Source of the DNA: Dechloromonas denitrificans
Lineage (GTDB): Bacteria > Pseudomonadota > Gammaproteobacteria > Burkholderiales > Rhodocyclaceae
Direction of reading: 5' to 3'
NCBI RefSeq assembly: GCF_001551835.1
Contig: NZ_LODL01000040.1
Location: forward strand, 112,336-176,335
DNA length: 64,000 nucleotides
The notes under the pieces were generated by a model. That model ran no database searches. It had not been told where the DNA came from and saw only the letters and a list, made by a program, of their open reading frames with translations. A program made the position numbers and the translations under genes. This document shows positions 8,700-16,257 of the stretch, piece after piece (the stretch's first letter is position 1; each line of letters starts with the position of its first letter).

Positions 8700-9845
8700 A
8701 TGCCCAAGGAAGAAACCGGCCTCAGTCTCGATGGTCAGGGCAAGCCGCTCTGGGTTTCGCTGGAACTGACCTATCGTTGCCCGCTGAAATGCTCGTGGTG
8801 CAACAACCCACTCGATTTTGAGGATTACGGTTCGCGCGAGCTGACGACCGAGGAATGGAAGCAGGCGCTGCGCGAAGTGCGCGAACTGGGCGCCCTGCAG
8901 CTCGGCTTCACCGGCGGCGAACCGCTGTTGCGCGAGGATCTGGAAGAGCTGGTCGCCTATGCCGACAGCCTCGGCTTCTACACCAACCTGATCACCTCCG
9001 GCATCGGTCTCACCGAAGAGCGCCTGCTCGCCCTCAAGGCAGCCGGCCTCAAGCATGTGCAGTTGTCGCTGCAGGCTACCAAGGGCGAACTGACCGATGC
9101 GCTGGTCGGCGCCCGGGCGCATGCGCTGAAGCTGGAGGCGGCCCGCCTGATCAAGGCGCACAACTTCCCGATGGTGCTCAACGTGCCGATCTTCCGGCAG
9201 AACATCGGCGAGGTCGATGCGATGATCGAATGGGCGGTGGCGCTCGGCATCGAATACATCGAATTCGCCAACATCCAGTATTACAACTGGGCCTTGATGA
9301 ACCGCGACGAACTGATGCCGAGCCTGGAGCAGATCAAGGCGGCGGAAGCGGTGGTCAATGCCTGGCGCGCCAAGCTCGGCAACACGATGACCATCTACTT
9401 CGTGATTCCCGACTACTACGAAGGTCGACCGAAGGCCTGCATGAACGGCTGGGGCGCCATTCATCTGACGCTGGCGCCGGATGGCGTGGCCATGCCCTGT
9501 CAGGAAGCGCGGGTGATTCCCGGGCTGGAGTTCATCTCGGTACGCGACCAGCCGCTCGGCTGGATCTGGCACGAATCGCCGCTCTTCCGCAAATATCGCG
9601 GTCTCGACTGGCTACCCGAGCCGTGCAGTTCCTGCTCCGAAAAGGAAAAGGATTTCGGCGGCTGCCGCTGTCAGGCGCTGCTGCTGACCGGCGACGCCGG
9701 CAATACCGACCCGGCCTGCAGCCGCTCGCCGCTGCATGGCGTGGTCAGGGATGCGGTGGCGGTCAGCGAGAAGCCTCTGCGTTTTAGAAAGCCGCTGGTC
9801 AAGCGCTCGGCCGGAGCGGTGTCCACGGCCTTCATGGAGGCCTGA
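8700..9845 (+). CDS. pqqE: PQQ biosynthesis radical SAM enzyme PqqE
   Basis: A 381-residue radical SAM/SPASM protein, the usual PqqE length. PqqE makes the Glu-Tyr carbon-carbon bond in the PqqA peptide, with PqqD as peptide chaperone. The radical SAM cluster motif CPLKCSWC (CxxxCxxC) is at residues 27-34, GGEPLL follows, and SPASM cysteines occur near the C-terminus (CQEAR, CSSCSEKEKDFGGCRC). The ATG at 8700 follows an AAAGGAA ribosome site. It leads an operon with four downstream genes at spacings of -4 to +5 bp. It is separated by about 30 kb from pqqB, pqqC and pqqA at 38903-40770, which is unusual. Confidence 0.95.
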   Translation: MPKEETGLSLDGQGKPLWVSLELTYRCPLKCSWCNNPLDFEDYGSRELTTEEWKQALREVRELGALQLGFTGGEPLLREDLEELVAYADSLGFYTNLITSGIGLTEERLLALKAAGLKHVQLSLQATKGELTDALVGARAHALKLEAARLIKAHNFPMVLNVPIFRQNIGEVDAMIEWAVALGIEYIEFANIQYYNWALMNRDELMPSLEQIKAAEAVVNAWRAKLGNTMTIYFVIPDYYEGRPKACMNGWGAIHLTLAPDGVAMPCQEARVIPGLEFISVRDQPLGWIWHESPLFRKYRGLDWLPEPCSSCSEKEKDFGGCRCQALLLTGDAGNTDPACSRSPLHGVVRDAVAVSEKPLRFRKPLVKRSAGAVSTAFMEA

Positions 9846-9850
9846 GCGAG

Positions 9851-9946
9851 GTGCGCCATCCCTACGACAGCGCCGCCGGCACCATCGCCCTCGGCCTCGC
9901 CCTGACCGTGGCCCTTGTCCTCCTCGTCCGCCAACTGGCCGGCTGA
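9851..9946 (+). CDS. 31-residue single-span membrane peptide, unknown function
   Basis: A GTG-initiated reading frame starts 5 bp after the pqqE stop and ends 5 bp before the next gene. The product is RHPYDSAAGT followed by about 17 hydrophobic residues (IALGLALTVALVLLVRQLAG), a clear single transmembrane helix with a short polar N-terminus. Its placement between two tightly packed genes and the single strong hydrophobic segment argue that it is real, although it is too short to show family conservation. It could assist the neighbouring PuuD-like membrane protein. It could also be a chance frame filling the gap. Confidence 0.45.
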   Translation: MRHPYDSAAGTIALGLALTVALVLLVRQLAG

Positions 9947-9951
9947 ACGGC

Positions 9952-10458
9952 ATGGATCACGCGCTGTTCGATCTGCTCGCCCGCTGGCTGCACCTGATCG
10001 CCGGCATCATCTGGGTCGGTCACAACTACGCCAGCGTCGTCCAGCGTCCGCGCTGGCAGCCGCTGGCGGCGAGCGACCTGAGCGAAGCGGGCGGCCCGCG
10101 CCTGCAGGCGGTAATCAACCGGGAGCACGGCACCTTTCGTTGGGCCTCGGTCGTCGCCTGGGGGGCCGGCATGTTCATGCTCTGGCAGCGCGGCTGGCTG
10201 CCCGGTGCCCTGACCTTGCAAGGCGGCCTGGCGCCGATCGGCATGGGAGCCTGGCTCGGCACCATCATGCTGCTCAACCTGTGGTTCGTACTCTGGCCGC
10301 ACCAGCAAAAGGTGCTCGGCCTGAAACCGGCCAGCGTTGAGGAAAGACTGCGCTGTTCGCGCATCACCCATCTGTCGTCGCGCACCAACACCATGCTCTC
10401 GGTGCCGCTGCTTTTCTTCATGGCCGCCGGCAGCCACGGCGGCGCCCTGTTCGGTTAG
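9952..10458 (+). CDS. PuuD-like membrane protein (urate hydroxylase N-terminal type)
   Basis: A 168-residue inner-membrane protein starting MDHALFDLLARWLHLIAGIIWVGHNY. The WLHLIAGIIWVGHNY block with its His residues, and the later membrane segments (GTIMLLNLWFVLWPHQQ and NTMLSVPLLFFMAA), resemble the membrane part of urate oxidase N-terminal-domain (PuuD) proteins. Longer family members carry a C-terminal cytochrome c domain that is absent here. Histidines within helices could bind heme. It is third in the pqqE operon, so a redox partnership with a quinoprotein is conceivable, but that is inference. Urate degradation is not otherwise represented nearby. Confidence 0.6.
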   Translation: MDHALFDLLARWLHLIAGIIWVGHNYASVVQRPRWQPLAASDLSEAGGPRLQAVINREHGTFRWASVVAWGAGMFMLWQRGWLPGALTLQGGLAPIGMGAWLGTIMLLNLWFVLWPHQQKVLGLKPASVEERLRCSRITHLSSRTNTMLSVPLLFFMAAGSHGGALFG

Positions 10459-10462
10459 GGCG

Positions 10463-11539
10463 ATGGCCTGGAACTTCGCGGCCGGCCCGGCCCGCCTGCC
10501 CGATGCCGTGCTGGCCCAGGCCGGAGCCTTGTTCCGGCGGAGTGACGACGGTGCCTGCACTATCGAGCGGCCGTTCAGCGGTCCGCGTTTTCGCGCCGTG
10601 CTGGCCAACGCCCGGCAGCGCCTGGCTGAACTGCTCGATCTGCCGAGCAATTACCGCATCCTCTTCATGGCCGGCGGCGCCATGCAGCAGTTCGCGCTGC
10701 TGCCGATGAACCTGGCTCGGGCCGGGCAGGCGGTCGCCTATGCCGATTCCGGCTACTGGTCACGGCGGGCGCGGCAGGAGGCTGGCTGGTCGGGGCCGCT
10801 CATCGAAGCCGCCCGCCATCCCGGCGCCACCGCCCTGACCGCGCCGGTAGCCGGAAAGTGGGCCTTGCCGGCCGATTGCGCTTACTGCCACATCACGCCA
10901 AACGAAACAGCGGATGGCATCGCTTACCCGGCCTTGCCCGACACCGGGGCGGTGCCGCTGGTCGCCGATTGCACCTCGGCGCTGCTGCTGGCGCCGCTTG
11001 CCGTCGAGAAATTTGGCCTGATCTACGCCAGCGCCCAGAAAAACATCGGCCCAGCCGGCCTGTGTGTCGTTATCGTCCGCGAGGATCTGCTCGAACGCTC
11101 GCCGGTGGCGCTGCCGGCCGTTTTTTCCTACCGCCAGCAGGCGGAGGCGGGGAGTTGCGTCAATACGCCGCCAATGCTGGCCCTCGAAATGGCGGCGCTG
11201 GTTTTCGAATGGATCGCCGGGCAGGGCGGCCTGCCTGCAATGGCGGCGGCAAACCAGAAGAAGGCGGCGCTGCTCTATGGCGCCATCGATGGCAGCCGGG
11301 GCTTTTATCAGGCGCCGGTCGAGGCGGTCCACCGCTCGCCGGTCAATGTCCGTTTCCAGCTGGCGGCTGATGCGCTGACCGAGCGTTTCATCGAACAAGC
11401 CGCGGCGGCCGGCCTGCAGCATCTGCGCGGTCACCCGCAGGTCGGTGGCTTGCGGGCCAGCCTCTATAACGCCATGCCGCTGGCCGGTGTGGCCGCGCTG
11501 GTCGACTTCATGGCCGATTTCGCCAGGCGTCACGGGTGA
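10463..11539 (+). CDS. Phosphoserine aminotransferase-like PLP enzyme (SerC-like)
   Basis: A 358-residue class V aminotransferase. The opening NFAAGPARLPDAVL, the FMAGGAMQQFALLPMNL block and the PLP-lysine region IYASAQKNIGPAGLCVVIV match SerC closely, and the length is right for the family (~360). SerC converts 3-phosphohydroxypyruvate plus glutamate to phosphoserine and 2-oxoglutarate in the cytoplasm. The gene starts 4 bp after the PuuD-like gene and its stop overlaps the next start by 4 bp, so it belongs to the pqqE operon rather than to a serine or pdx operon. It may be the only SerC of the cell or a paralogue with another substrate; the window cannot tell. Confidence 0.8.
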   Translation: MAWNFAAGPARLPDAVLAQAGALFRRSDDGACTIERPFSGPRFRAVLANARQRLAELLDLPSNYRILFMAGGAMQQFALLPMNLARAGQAVAYADSGYWSRRARQEAGWSGPLIEAARHPGATALTAPVAGKWALPADCAYCHITPNETADGIAYPALPDTGAVPLVADCTSALLLAPLAVEKFGLIYASAQKNIGPAGLCVVIVREDLLERSPVALPAVFSYRQQAEAGSCVNTPPMLALEMAALVFEWIAGQGGLPAMAAANQKKAALLYGAIDGSRGFYQAPVEAVHRSPVNVRFQLAADALTERFIEQAAAAGLQHLRGHPQVGGLRASLYNAMPLAGVAALVDFMADFARRHG

Positions 11540-12297
11540 GCCGTCGCCGCTTACCCTGGCTGGCCCGCCCGGGGCTGGCCGGCGGTATCGACAAGGACGG
11601 CAGCCGGGCCGGCGAGTTGCTGGCCGTGGGGTTCGGCAGCGTCGAGTTCGGTTCGGTGATGCCGGGCGGGCTGGCAGATGTCGCCGAGCGTCTGGCCACG
11701 TGGCGCGGCACCAGCCGCTGTGCGCTCGGCGCCGGCCTCGGCCTGCCGCAGGCATGGCCGGCCGAAGACTTGGCGATGGCCTGGCTGGCCGGGCTGGAAG
11801 CCTTGGCGGACAGCGTCGACTATCTGTCTTTCAACCTGAGCGCGGCGGCCAATCGCCGCTTTCTGCTGGCCGAACACCGGGTGCGGCTGGCCGATGCCTG
11901 CCGGCGCCTGGCCTGGCGGCGTAACGTGCTGGCCGCAGAGCACGGCCGCTACCTGCCGCTGGCGCTCAAATTGCCGCTGGGTGGGTCGGACGAGCCCTTG
12001 CCGATGGCTGCCCTGATCGGTGCGGCGGCCGGTTTCGATCAATTGATCGTGGTGCTGCCGGAAGACAACGGGCGTTTTGCCCGTTTGGCGGCGTTGACCG
12101 CCGCACTCGGCCAGCGGCCGGCCGTGGTCGCCGTCGGCGGCATTCGCAGCGCGGCCGAGGTGGCTGCGGCGCGCCAGGCCGGCGCGGCCGGCGTGCAGGT
12201 GCATCGGCTATTCGTCGAGCAGGGGGCGGATTGCCTGGCGATGCTGGGGGAAGCAAAAATGCCGATTCAGGGCCGTCGACCGCCGGACTCTTGCTGA
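11536..12297 (+). CDS. DHODH-like FMN-type TIM-barrel protein
   Basis: A 253-residue protein with a GTG start overlapping the SerC-like stop (GTGA). Segments line up with class 2 dihydroorotate dehydrogenase: GLAGGIDKDGSRAGELLAVG near the N-terminus, GFGSVEFGSV, YLSFNLSAAANRRF in place of the NVSSPNT region, LALKLPLGGS, and VAVGGIRSAAEV. It is much shorter than PyrD and has lost the membrane helix and the canonical catalytic serine loop, so dihydroorotate oxidation is doubtful. The final residues (IQGRRPPDSC) are encoded by a copy of the GTCGACCGC intergenic repeat at 12262-12292. The repeat may have replaced the original C-terminus. Function unknown. Confidence 0.6.
   Translation: MSRRRLPWLARPGLAGGIDKDGSRAGELLAVGFGSVEFGSVMPGGLADVAERLATWRGTSRCALGAGLGLPQAWPAEDLAMAWLAGLEALADSVDYLSFNLSAAANRRFLLAEHRVRLADACRRLAWRRNVLAAEHGRYLPLALKLPLGGSDEPLPMAALIGAAAGFDQLIVVLPEDNGRFARLAALTAALGQRPAVVAVGGIRSAAEVAAARQAGAAGVQVHRLFVEQGADCLAMLGEAKMPIQGRRPPDSC
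12262..12292 (-). repeat. GTCGACCGC intergenic repeat, copy overlapping a gene end
   Basis: On the minus strand this reads GAGTCCGGCGGTCGACGGCC, matching the core of the repeat copies at 14911, 20973, 38779, 47185 and 48250. It lies between convergent genes and overlaps the last codons of the DHODH-like gene. Confidence 0.6.
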
Positions 12298-12301
12298 CTA
12301 C

Positions 12302-13003
12302 CTAGCCGCAACAGGCCTGGGCGCGCAGTGCCGCGACATTCGGGATGCCGATCTGGCGGCCGTTGATGGCGATCACGCCGAGCCCCTGCAACTCGCCGAG
12401 CAGGCGGGAGAAGTGTTCCTGGGTCAGGTTCAGTTGCGAGGCGATGACGCCCTTGGCGGTCGGCAGGGTCATGTGGATATCGCTGTCGCCGGCCTCGTCC
12501 TCGGGCACCGTGCGCAGCAGGTAGCCGGCAATGCGCTGGCGGCCGGAATGCAGCGAAAAGGCTTCGACTTCGCTCATCAACTGGTGGGTGCGGCTGGAGA
12601 CGTTGGCCAGCATCCTTTGCGTCAGCCGCCGGTTGCGCGGCAGTTCGTCGAGCACCACCGTCTTGGCGACATGCAGCAGCCGCGTTTCAGTCAGTGCCTC
12701 GGCCGAGACGGTGTAAGGCTGCTCGGCAAAAATGGCGTCCTCGCCGCAACTGTCACCCATGCCGAGAATTTCGCAGATTTTCTCGTTGCCCTGCGGCGAG
12801 ATGAAATAGCGCTTGATCTGACCATAGAGCACGACATGCAGGCCACAACAGCTTTCGCCCTTGCAGTAGAGGATTTCACCCTTCTTCAGATGGATTTCGC
12901 GCGTACCGCGACTGAGGCGGGCGATGGCCGTTTCATCCAGCCCGCTGAAGAGCGGGGTCTGGCCGAGACGCGCGGCGATGCCGATGGGGAGATTGCCATG
13001 CAT
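12302..13003 (-). CDS. Crp/Fnr-family transcriptional regulator
   Basis: A 233-residue regulator. Residues ~20-130 form the effector jelly roll (LKKGEILYCKGESCCGLHVVLYG, GMGDSCGEDAIFAEQPY), a dimer helix follows, and the C-terminal winged helix includes VIASQLNLTQEHFSRLLGELQ, the typical recognition-helix region. Cysteines lie at 47, 52, 53, 77 and 86, with a Cys-Cys pair near the C-terminus, but not in the N-terminal spacing of Fnr. Its small-molecule or redox signal is therefore open. It converges on the pqqE operon. A short dyad GATC-GTT-GATC overlaps the start codon region and could be an autoregulatory site, though this is weak. Confidence 0.88.
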   Translation of the reverse strand: MHGNLPIGIAARLGQTPLFSGLDETAIARLSRGTREIHLKKGEILYCKGESCCGLHVVLYGQIKRYFISPQGNEKICEILGMGDSCGEDAIFAEQPYTVSAEALTETRLLHVAKTVVLDELPRNRRLTQRMLANVSSRTHQLMSEVEAFSLHSGRQRIAGYLLRTVPEDEAGDSDIHMTLPTAKGVIASQLNLTQEHFSRLLGELQGLGVIAINGRQIGIPNVAALRAQACCG

Positions 13004-13099
13004 GGATCAACGATCGGTGGATTCCGGAGGCGCCGATGCTGACATCCGAATATTACGGCGGCAATAATCCTTTCGGTCTAGCCAAAGGACTAGGCACTC

Positions 13100-13125
13100 G
13101 GCCGCCCCTGGCCTCGGGGGCGGCC
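13100..13125 (-). terminator. GC-rich hairpin downstream of the 13141 gene
   Basis: GGCCGCCCC and GGGGGCGGCC form a strong stem with a short loop just past the 3' end of the minus-strand gene ending at 13141. No T-run follows, so it may be a weak or Rho-assisted terminator. Confidence 0.35.
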
Positions 13126-13140
13126 GGGCCAGGCGGCGGT

Positions 13141-14130
13141 CTATTCGCTGACGCTGAGGTAAACCAGGGTCTGGTTCAGCAACTGGTAGCCGATTTCGCC
13201 AAAAGTCATCGGGCCGATGACCTGGCCGGTCCGTTTGCCTTCCAGTTCCGAATACAGGTAGTTCAGGATGCAGTTGCAGGAGAAGCTGATTTCCGTCGCC
13301 AGCGGCGGCAGCGCCGCCTTGAATTCGGCCAGGTAGTCGCTGACCGGCGCTGCGATGCGGTATTCGAGGCCGGGAAATACCGGGGCATAGAACTCGACGC
13401 GCTGGGTGGCTGGGTCGATGTGCTTGATGCTGACATTGATCATCGCCCCGCTGTAATCAGCGACCAGCGGCAGGCGGCGGTCGATGCCGTGCTCGACCAG
13501 GTAGTCGGCCAGGTTGCCCGGCTTGCCGTTGATCTGGCAGGCCCCGGCGCTGAAGCCGGTGTCGAAGAAGGTGATGCTGCTGCCGGTGCCCGGGCGGAAT
13601 AGATTGACGATGTCGATCTGGGCGAACTTCTCCGGCGGCAGCGCAACGTCCATGACCACCGCGTGCTGCGCCGAGAACTCGCCGCTGCTCCCGAGCACGA
13701 CCTTGGGTTCGAGCTGGCCGAGGGCGTCGAGATGGACGCCGGCGACCCAGCCGATCAGCGGCTTCAGGTACATCTCTTCATAGTTCGGCGCATTGCGGGC
13801 AAAACTGGCGTGGATCGTGCTGAAGGCGGGCAGGATCAGCACGCTGTAGCCGTTTTCCGGGGCATTGCGACAGATTTGCGGCAGCGTCGCGGCGTCGTAG
13901 AAACGCATTTGCGGCGGGGTCGAAAAACCGGTGATTTCGCTGACGAAGACCTGCTCGCAACTGCTCGTGCCGCCGTCGGCGCCCATGAAGTAGGGAATCG
14001 TGCCGCCGATCCAGTTGCCGAGCGGCAACTGGCGCAGCGCCGCTTCATCGCCGGCGATGCTGAGGTAGTGGCCGCTGGCGATCAGTTCGGCGGCGTGGGC
14101 GATCGGCATCAAGGACTGGGGTGGTTTCAT
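13141..14130 (-). CDS. Uncharacterised conserved-looking protein, 329 aa
   Basis: A 329-residue soluble protein with no signal peptide or clear membrane helix and an AGGAGT ribosome site before its ATG. It contains GGTIPYFMGADGGTSSCEQVF, a run of hydrophobic strands, and a Cys-x-Cys pair in FSCNCILNYLYSELEG close to the C-terminus. The fold pattern faintly resembles ligand-binding FIST-type sensory domains, and it may match an existing DUF (DUF6976 comes to mind), but I cannot confirm either. It is 15 bp downstream of the gene at 14146 and surely co-transcribed with it. Codon usage matches the host. Function unknown. Confidence 0.6.
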   Translation of the reverse strand: MKPPQSLMPIAHAAELIASGHYLSIAGDEAALRQLPLGNWIGGTIPYFMGADGGTSSCEQVFVSEITGFSTPPQMRFYDAATLPQICRNAPENGYSVLILPAFSTIHASFARNAPNYEEMYLKPLIGWVAGVHLDALGQLEPKVVLGSSGEFSAQHAVVMDVALPPEKFAQIDIVNLFRPGTGSSITFFDTGFSAGACQINGKPGNLADYLVEHGIDRRLPLVADYSGAMINVSIKHIDPATQRVEFYAPVFPGLEYRIAAPVSDYLAEFKAALPPLATEISFSCNCILNYLYSELEGKRTGQVIGPMTFGEIGYQLLNQTLVYLSVSE

Positions 14131-14145
14131 GCGGACTCCTGCGGC

Positions 14146-14835
14146 TCAAAGGCGGGCGAGTTGGGCCAGTTCGTGGCCGAGCAGTTTCTCGTGGCGGACG
14201 AAGTAGCGCTGCATCTCATGGGTCTTGAGAAGGCGCACCTCGCCGTCGGTGATGAGGGAAAACTGCTCGCGCAGTTTGGTCAGCAGCAATTTCAGGCTGA
14301 GCACGCGGATCTCGATATTGATCGTACCATCGAGCAATCGTTCCCAGACCGGGTCGCTGGCCTCCGGCACGCCGCTGCCGGCCGGTTCGGCGCTGGCCAT
14401 GCGGCGCCCGGAGAGGTTGGTCTTGCCGTTGTCAAGGCTGTGCTTGAATTTCCAGAGTTCGGCGACCGGAATATCAAGCAGCGAACAGATCGCCTGGAAA
14501 GTGATGCCTTCCATGAACATGCCGGCAATCTGCCGGGCCAGGGCGCGACTGAAGGGCTGCTTCGCCTCGCCCAGCCATTGCAGGCCGGGCTGATCGTCAG
14601 CGCCGGGCGGCAAGGCATGGACCAGGCAGCGGGCATTGCCGATGTTGATATGGCGCCAGACCTGCTCGTTGCCCTGGCCGACTTCGCTGCGGGCGCCAAA
14701 GAACCAGCTGCTGCGGACGCTTTCGCGGGCGACCCAGAGGTCGATCTGGCCCTTGCCGAGGTCGTTGCGCATGCGCACGATCTGCCAGGGGGCGTGAATT
14801 TCCAGGGCCTGGCGCAGCACTTCCTCAGGCTTCAT
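14146..14835 (-). CDS. Uncharacterised protein with possible helix-turn-helix, 229 aa
   Basis: A 229-residue protein preceded by a GGAGAG ribosome site. Residues ~105-140 (GMFMEGITFQAICSLLDIPVAELWKF) look like a helix-turn-helix: short helix, GIT turn, then a second helix. The N-terminal ~90 residues are beta-rich (QIDLWVARESVRSSWFFGA). The C-terminus is helical and charged, including LLKTHEMQRYFVRHEKLLG. It is the promoter-proximal gene of a pair with the 329-residue protein and could be a regulator or an adaptor for it. I do not recognise the family. A short attC-like half-site lies just upstream at 14861-14875. Confidence 0.55.
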   Translation of the reverse strand: MKPEEVLRQALEIHAPWQIVRMRNDLGKGQIDLWVARESVRSSWFFGARSEVGQGNEQVWRHINIGNARCLVHALPPGADDQPGLQWLGEAKQPFSRALARQIAGMFMEGITFQAICSLLDIPVAELWKFKHSLDNGKTNLSGRRMASAEPAGSGVPEASDPVWERLLDGTINIEIRVLSLKLLLTKLREQFSLITDGEVRLLKTHEMQRYFVRHEKLLGHELAQLARL

Positions 14836-14910
14836 TGTTGCTCTCCATAATGCTCCCGGCCTTGAATGATTGGTTCGAATGACGGAAATGCAGCAAGGAG
14901 CGTGCTATGC

Positions 14911-15039
14911 GGCCGGCGCCCGTGGTTACGCCGTTGTCCTCGGCAGGACTGTAAAAAAACGGAACGATTGCTGCGAATGGGAGCAGCGGCCGCTCTGTTC
15001 GGCGAGTCCGGCGGTCGACCGCTGGAAAATGGCGAAAAC
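14911..15039 (+). repeat. Long intergenic repeat, copy 1 (~130 bp)
   Basis: By eye this is nearly 90% identical to 20973-21102. Shared blocks include TTGCTGCGAATGGGAGCAGC (a GCTGC/GCAGC hairpin), CTGTTCGGCGAGTCCGGCG and the perfect palindrome GCGGTCGACCGC followed by an A-rich tail. Shorter copies of the right end occur at four other places in the window. Confidence 0.85.
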
Positions 15040-15101
15040 TGGCTGGCTGTGAGGGGCTGTTTGCGACCCCAAGCGGACGTTGAAAGCATGAGAAAGCAGA
15101 C

Positions 15102-15190
15102 GCTCAACGTAGAAGAGAGGGGCGCTGATTGACTAGGCCAGAAGAAAGTACCCCGCTTGCACCGCGCCCCTCGCAGCTGCTGGGTTAAGC
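15102..15190 (-). other. Integron attC-like site 1
   Basis: On the minus strand the site begins GCTTAAC (matches RYYYAAC) and ends GTTGAGC (matches GTTRRRY). Between them are the inverted arms GAGGGGCGC and GCGCCCCTC. It sits 15 bp beyond the stop of the gene at 15206-15787, as a cassette recombination site should. Confidence 0.7.
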
Positions 15191-15205
15191 ATTAGGCGTT
15201 CAATC

Positions 15206-15787
15206 TCAGAATAAGCCTGCAAAGTACTTGGACGTATTGTCTCGAATCTCTATACCACGACCATTAACATCCTTAATGTTCTTCAATGTGCGTTCTCGCA
15301 GAACGATACCGTCTTCATTGAGTTCGCGTATCTTGGTTGCCGTGCCATTTCGAACGTCAATGGCTTTAGCATTGGCTGTCCGAATAGCTTGATTAAATTC
15401 AGCGGTAATTTGTTTGACACTCTTGATAGCTTCTGGATGGTTCCTCGGAGCGCAGCTTAGTTCAACAACTATCGCAGTCCCGCTAACAATAACGGTAGCA
15501 GCGACCACAGTCGGAACGACGAGCGGGCTTAAAAGTGTTCCGGCTACATAGCCACCCGCGCCTGTCAGAATGTAGCCACCACTGCTATGCGCAACGAACT
15601 GCAAGCCCGTTGCTTGAAGCAAAGCCGCCGCACCAACTCCAGCGCCTCCAGTTCCCGCAGAAATTTGATTTACAGCTGCGCTTTGGCTGGGAGCATAGGA
15701 GCACACCACGTCTGCGGTTGTGTCAGCATATGACATTAATGTTGCGAGTGTGAGTGCCGCCGCGACAAGCAGTCGTGTGATGTTCAC
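15206..15787 (-). CDS. Exported hypothetical protein in a probable gene cassette
   Basis: With the GTG start at 15787 (AAAAAGG ribosome site upstream) the product has 193 residues and an N-terminal signal peptide (ITRLLVAAALTLATLMSYA). It then has a glycine/alanine-rich hydrophobic stretch of about 70 residues that probably crosses or associates with the membrane (VVPTVVAATVIVSGTAIVVEL). The tail is hydrophilic and helical (KSVKQITAEFNQAIRTANAK). The longer open frame to 15853 adds 22 residues ahead of the signal peptide and is disfavoured. GC content is visibly lower than in flanking genes, and an attC site follows the stop, so it is likely an acquired cassette. Function unknown. Confidence 0.6.
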   Translation of the reverse strand: MNITRLLVAAALTLATLMSYADTTADVVCSYAPSQSAAVNQISAGTGGAGVGAAALLQATGLQFVAHSSGGYILTGAGGYVAGTLLSPLVVPTVVAATVIVSGTAIVVELSCAPRNHPEAIKSVKQITAEFNQAIRTANAKAIDVRNGTATKIRELNEDGIVLRERTLKNIKDVNGRGIEIRDNTSKYFAGLF

Positions 15788-16000
15788 TTGGGTACCTTTT
15801 TGATGAAATTTATTGGCCGAAAAGTGCCCTTTAAATTGTACGAGCGCATTCAATCCGTTTGGCTATTCTCCGATTCTGGCCAGCTGCCGCCAGCTACCGA
15901 ATCTCATAAGTCGACATCCGACCAAATGCTGGCGTAGCCTGCTTGGAAAGCGGACTCTACTAAATTCCCCGTGGCACTGTTTATGGGGGGGGCACCTCAA

Positions 16001-16243
16001 TTATTGCTTCGCCCATAGGTTGCCATTTACACCGCAGTTGCGCTCTATCGCTGCCATTGTTTCATCAGCCGAATATTCCTTGTTGCGGTAGGCGTCCACT
16101 GCGGCTTGAACATAAGCACGACAATTTGATGGCAGTCCGGTTGATTCCCCAAATGTTGGCTTGGAGTTCGGGTCGCATGCCGAGAGGAAGAAAACGGCAC
16201 CTAATAAACCAACAGTACGTACAATTTTTCTAAGCACAATCAT
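16001..16243 (-). CDS. Small lipoprotein in the cassette array
   Basis: An 80-residue protein starting MIVLRKIVRTVGLLGAVFFLSAC. The LSAC lipobox marks a lipoprotein with the modified Cys at residue 23. The mature part is about 57 residues with a conserved-looking motif (SNCRAYVQAAVDAYRNKEYS) and a second and third Cys that could form a disulfide. The upstream frame could begin at 16276, but that would put 11 residues before the signal peptide. Low GC relative to the host. No convincing attC is seen on its 3' side (15788-16000), so the cassette boundary there is unclear. Function unknown. Confidence 0.6.
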   Translation of the reverse strand: MIVLRKIVRTVGLLGAVFFLSACDPNSKPTFGESTGLPSNCRAYVQAAVDAYRNKEYSADETMAAIERNCGVNGNLWAKQ

Positions 16244-16257
16244 TCGATTCTCCAAGC

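Larger units (their letters stand above)
14836..15205. other. Intergenic stretch with a long repeat and the first attC site
   Basis: No gene is seen in these 370 bases. They hold an attC-like half-site (14861-14875), a ~130-bp repeat (14911-15039) almost identical to one at 20973, and an attC site (15102-15190) that closes the cassette array. Confidence 0.7.

Noticed and set aside
7872-9572. 566-residue minus-strand frame opposite the DsbA-like gene and pqqE
   Set aside because: Lies across two clearly recognisable genes and shows shadow-type composition without motifs.
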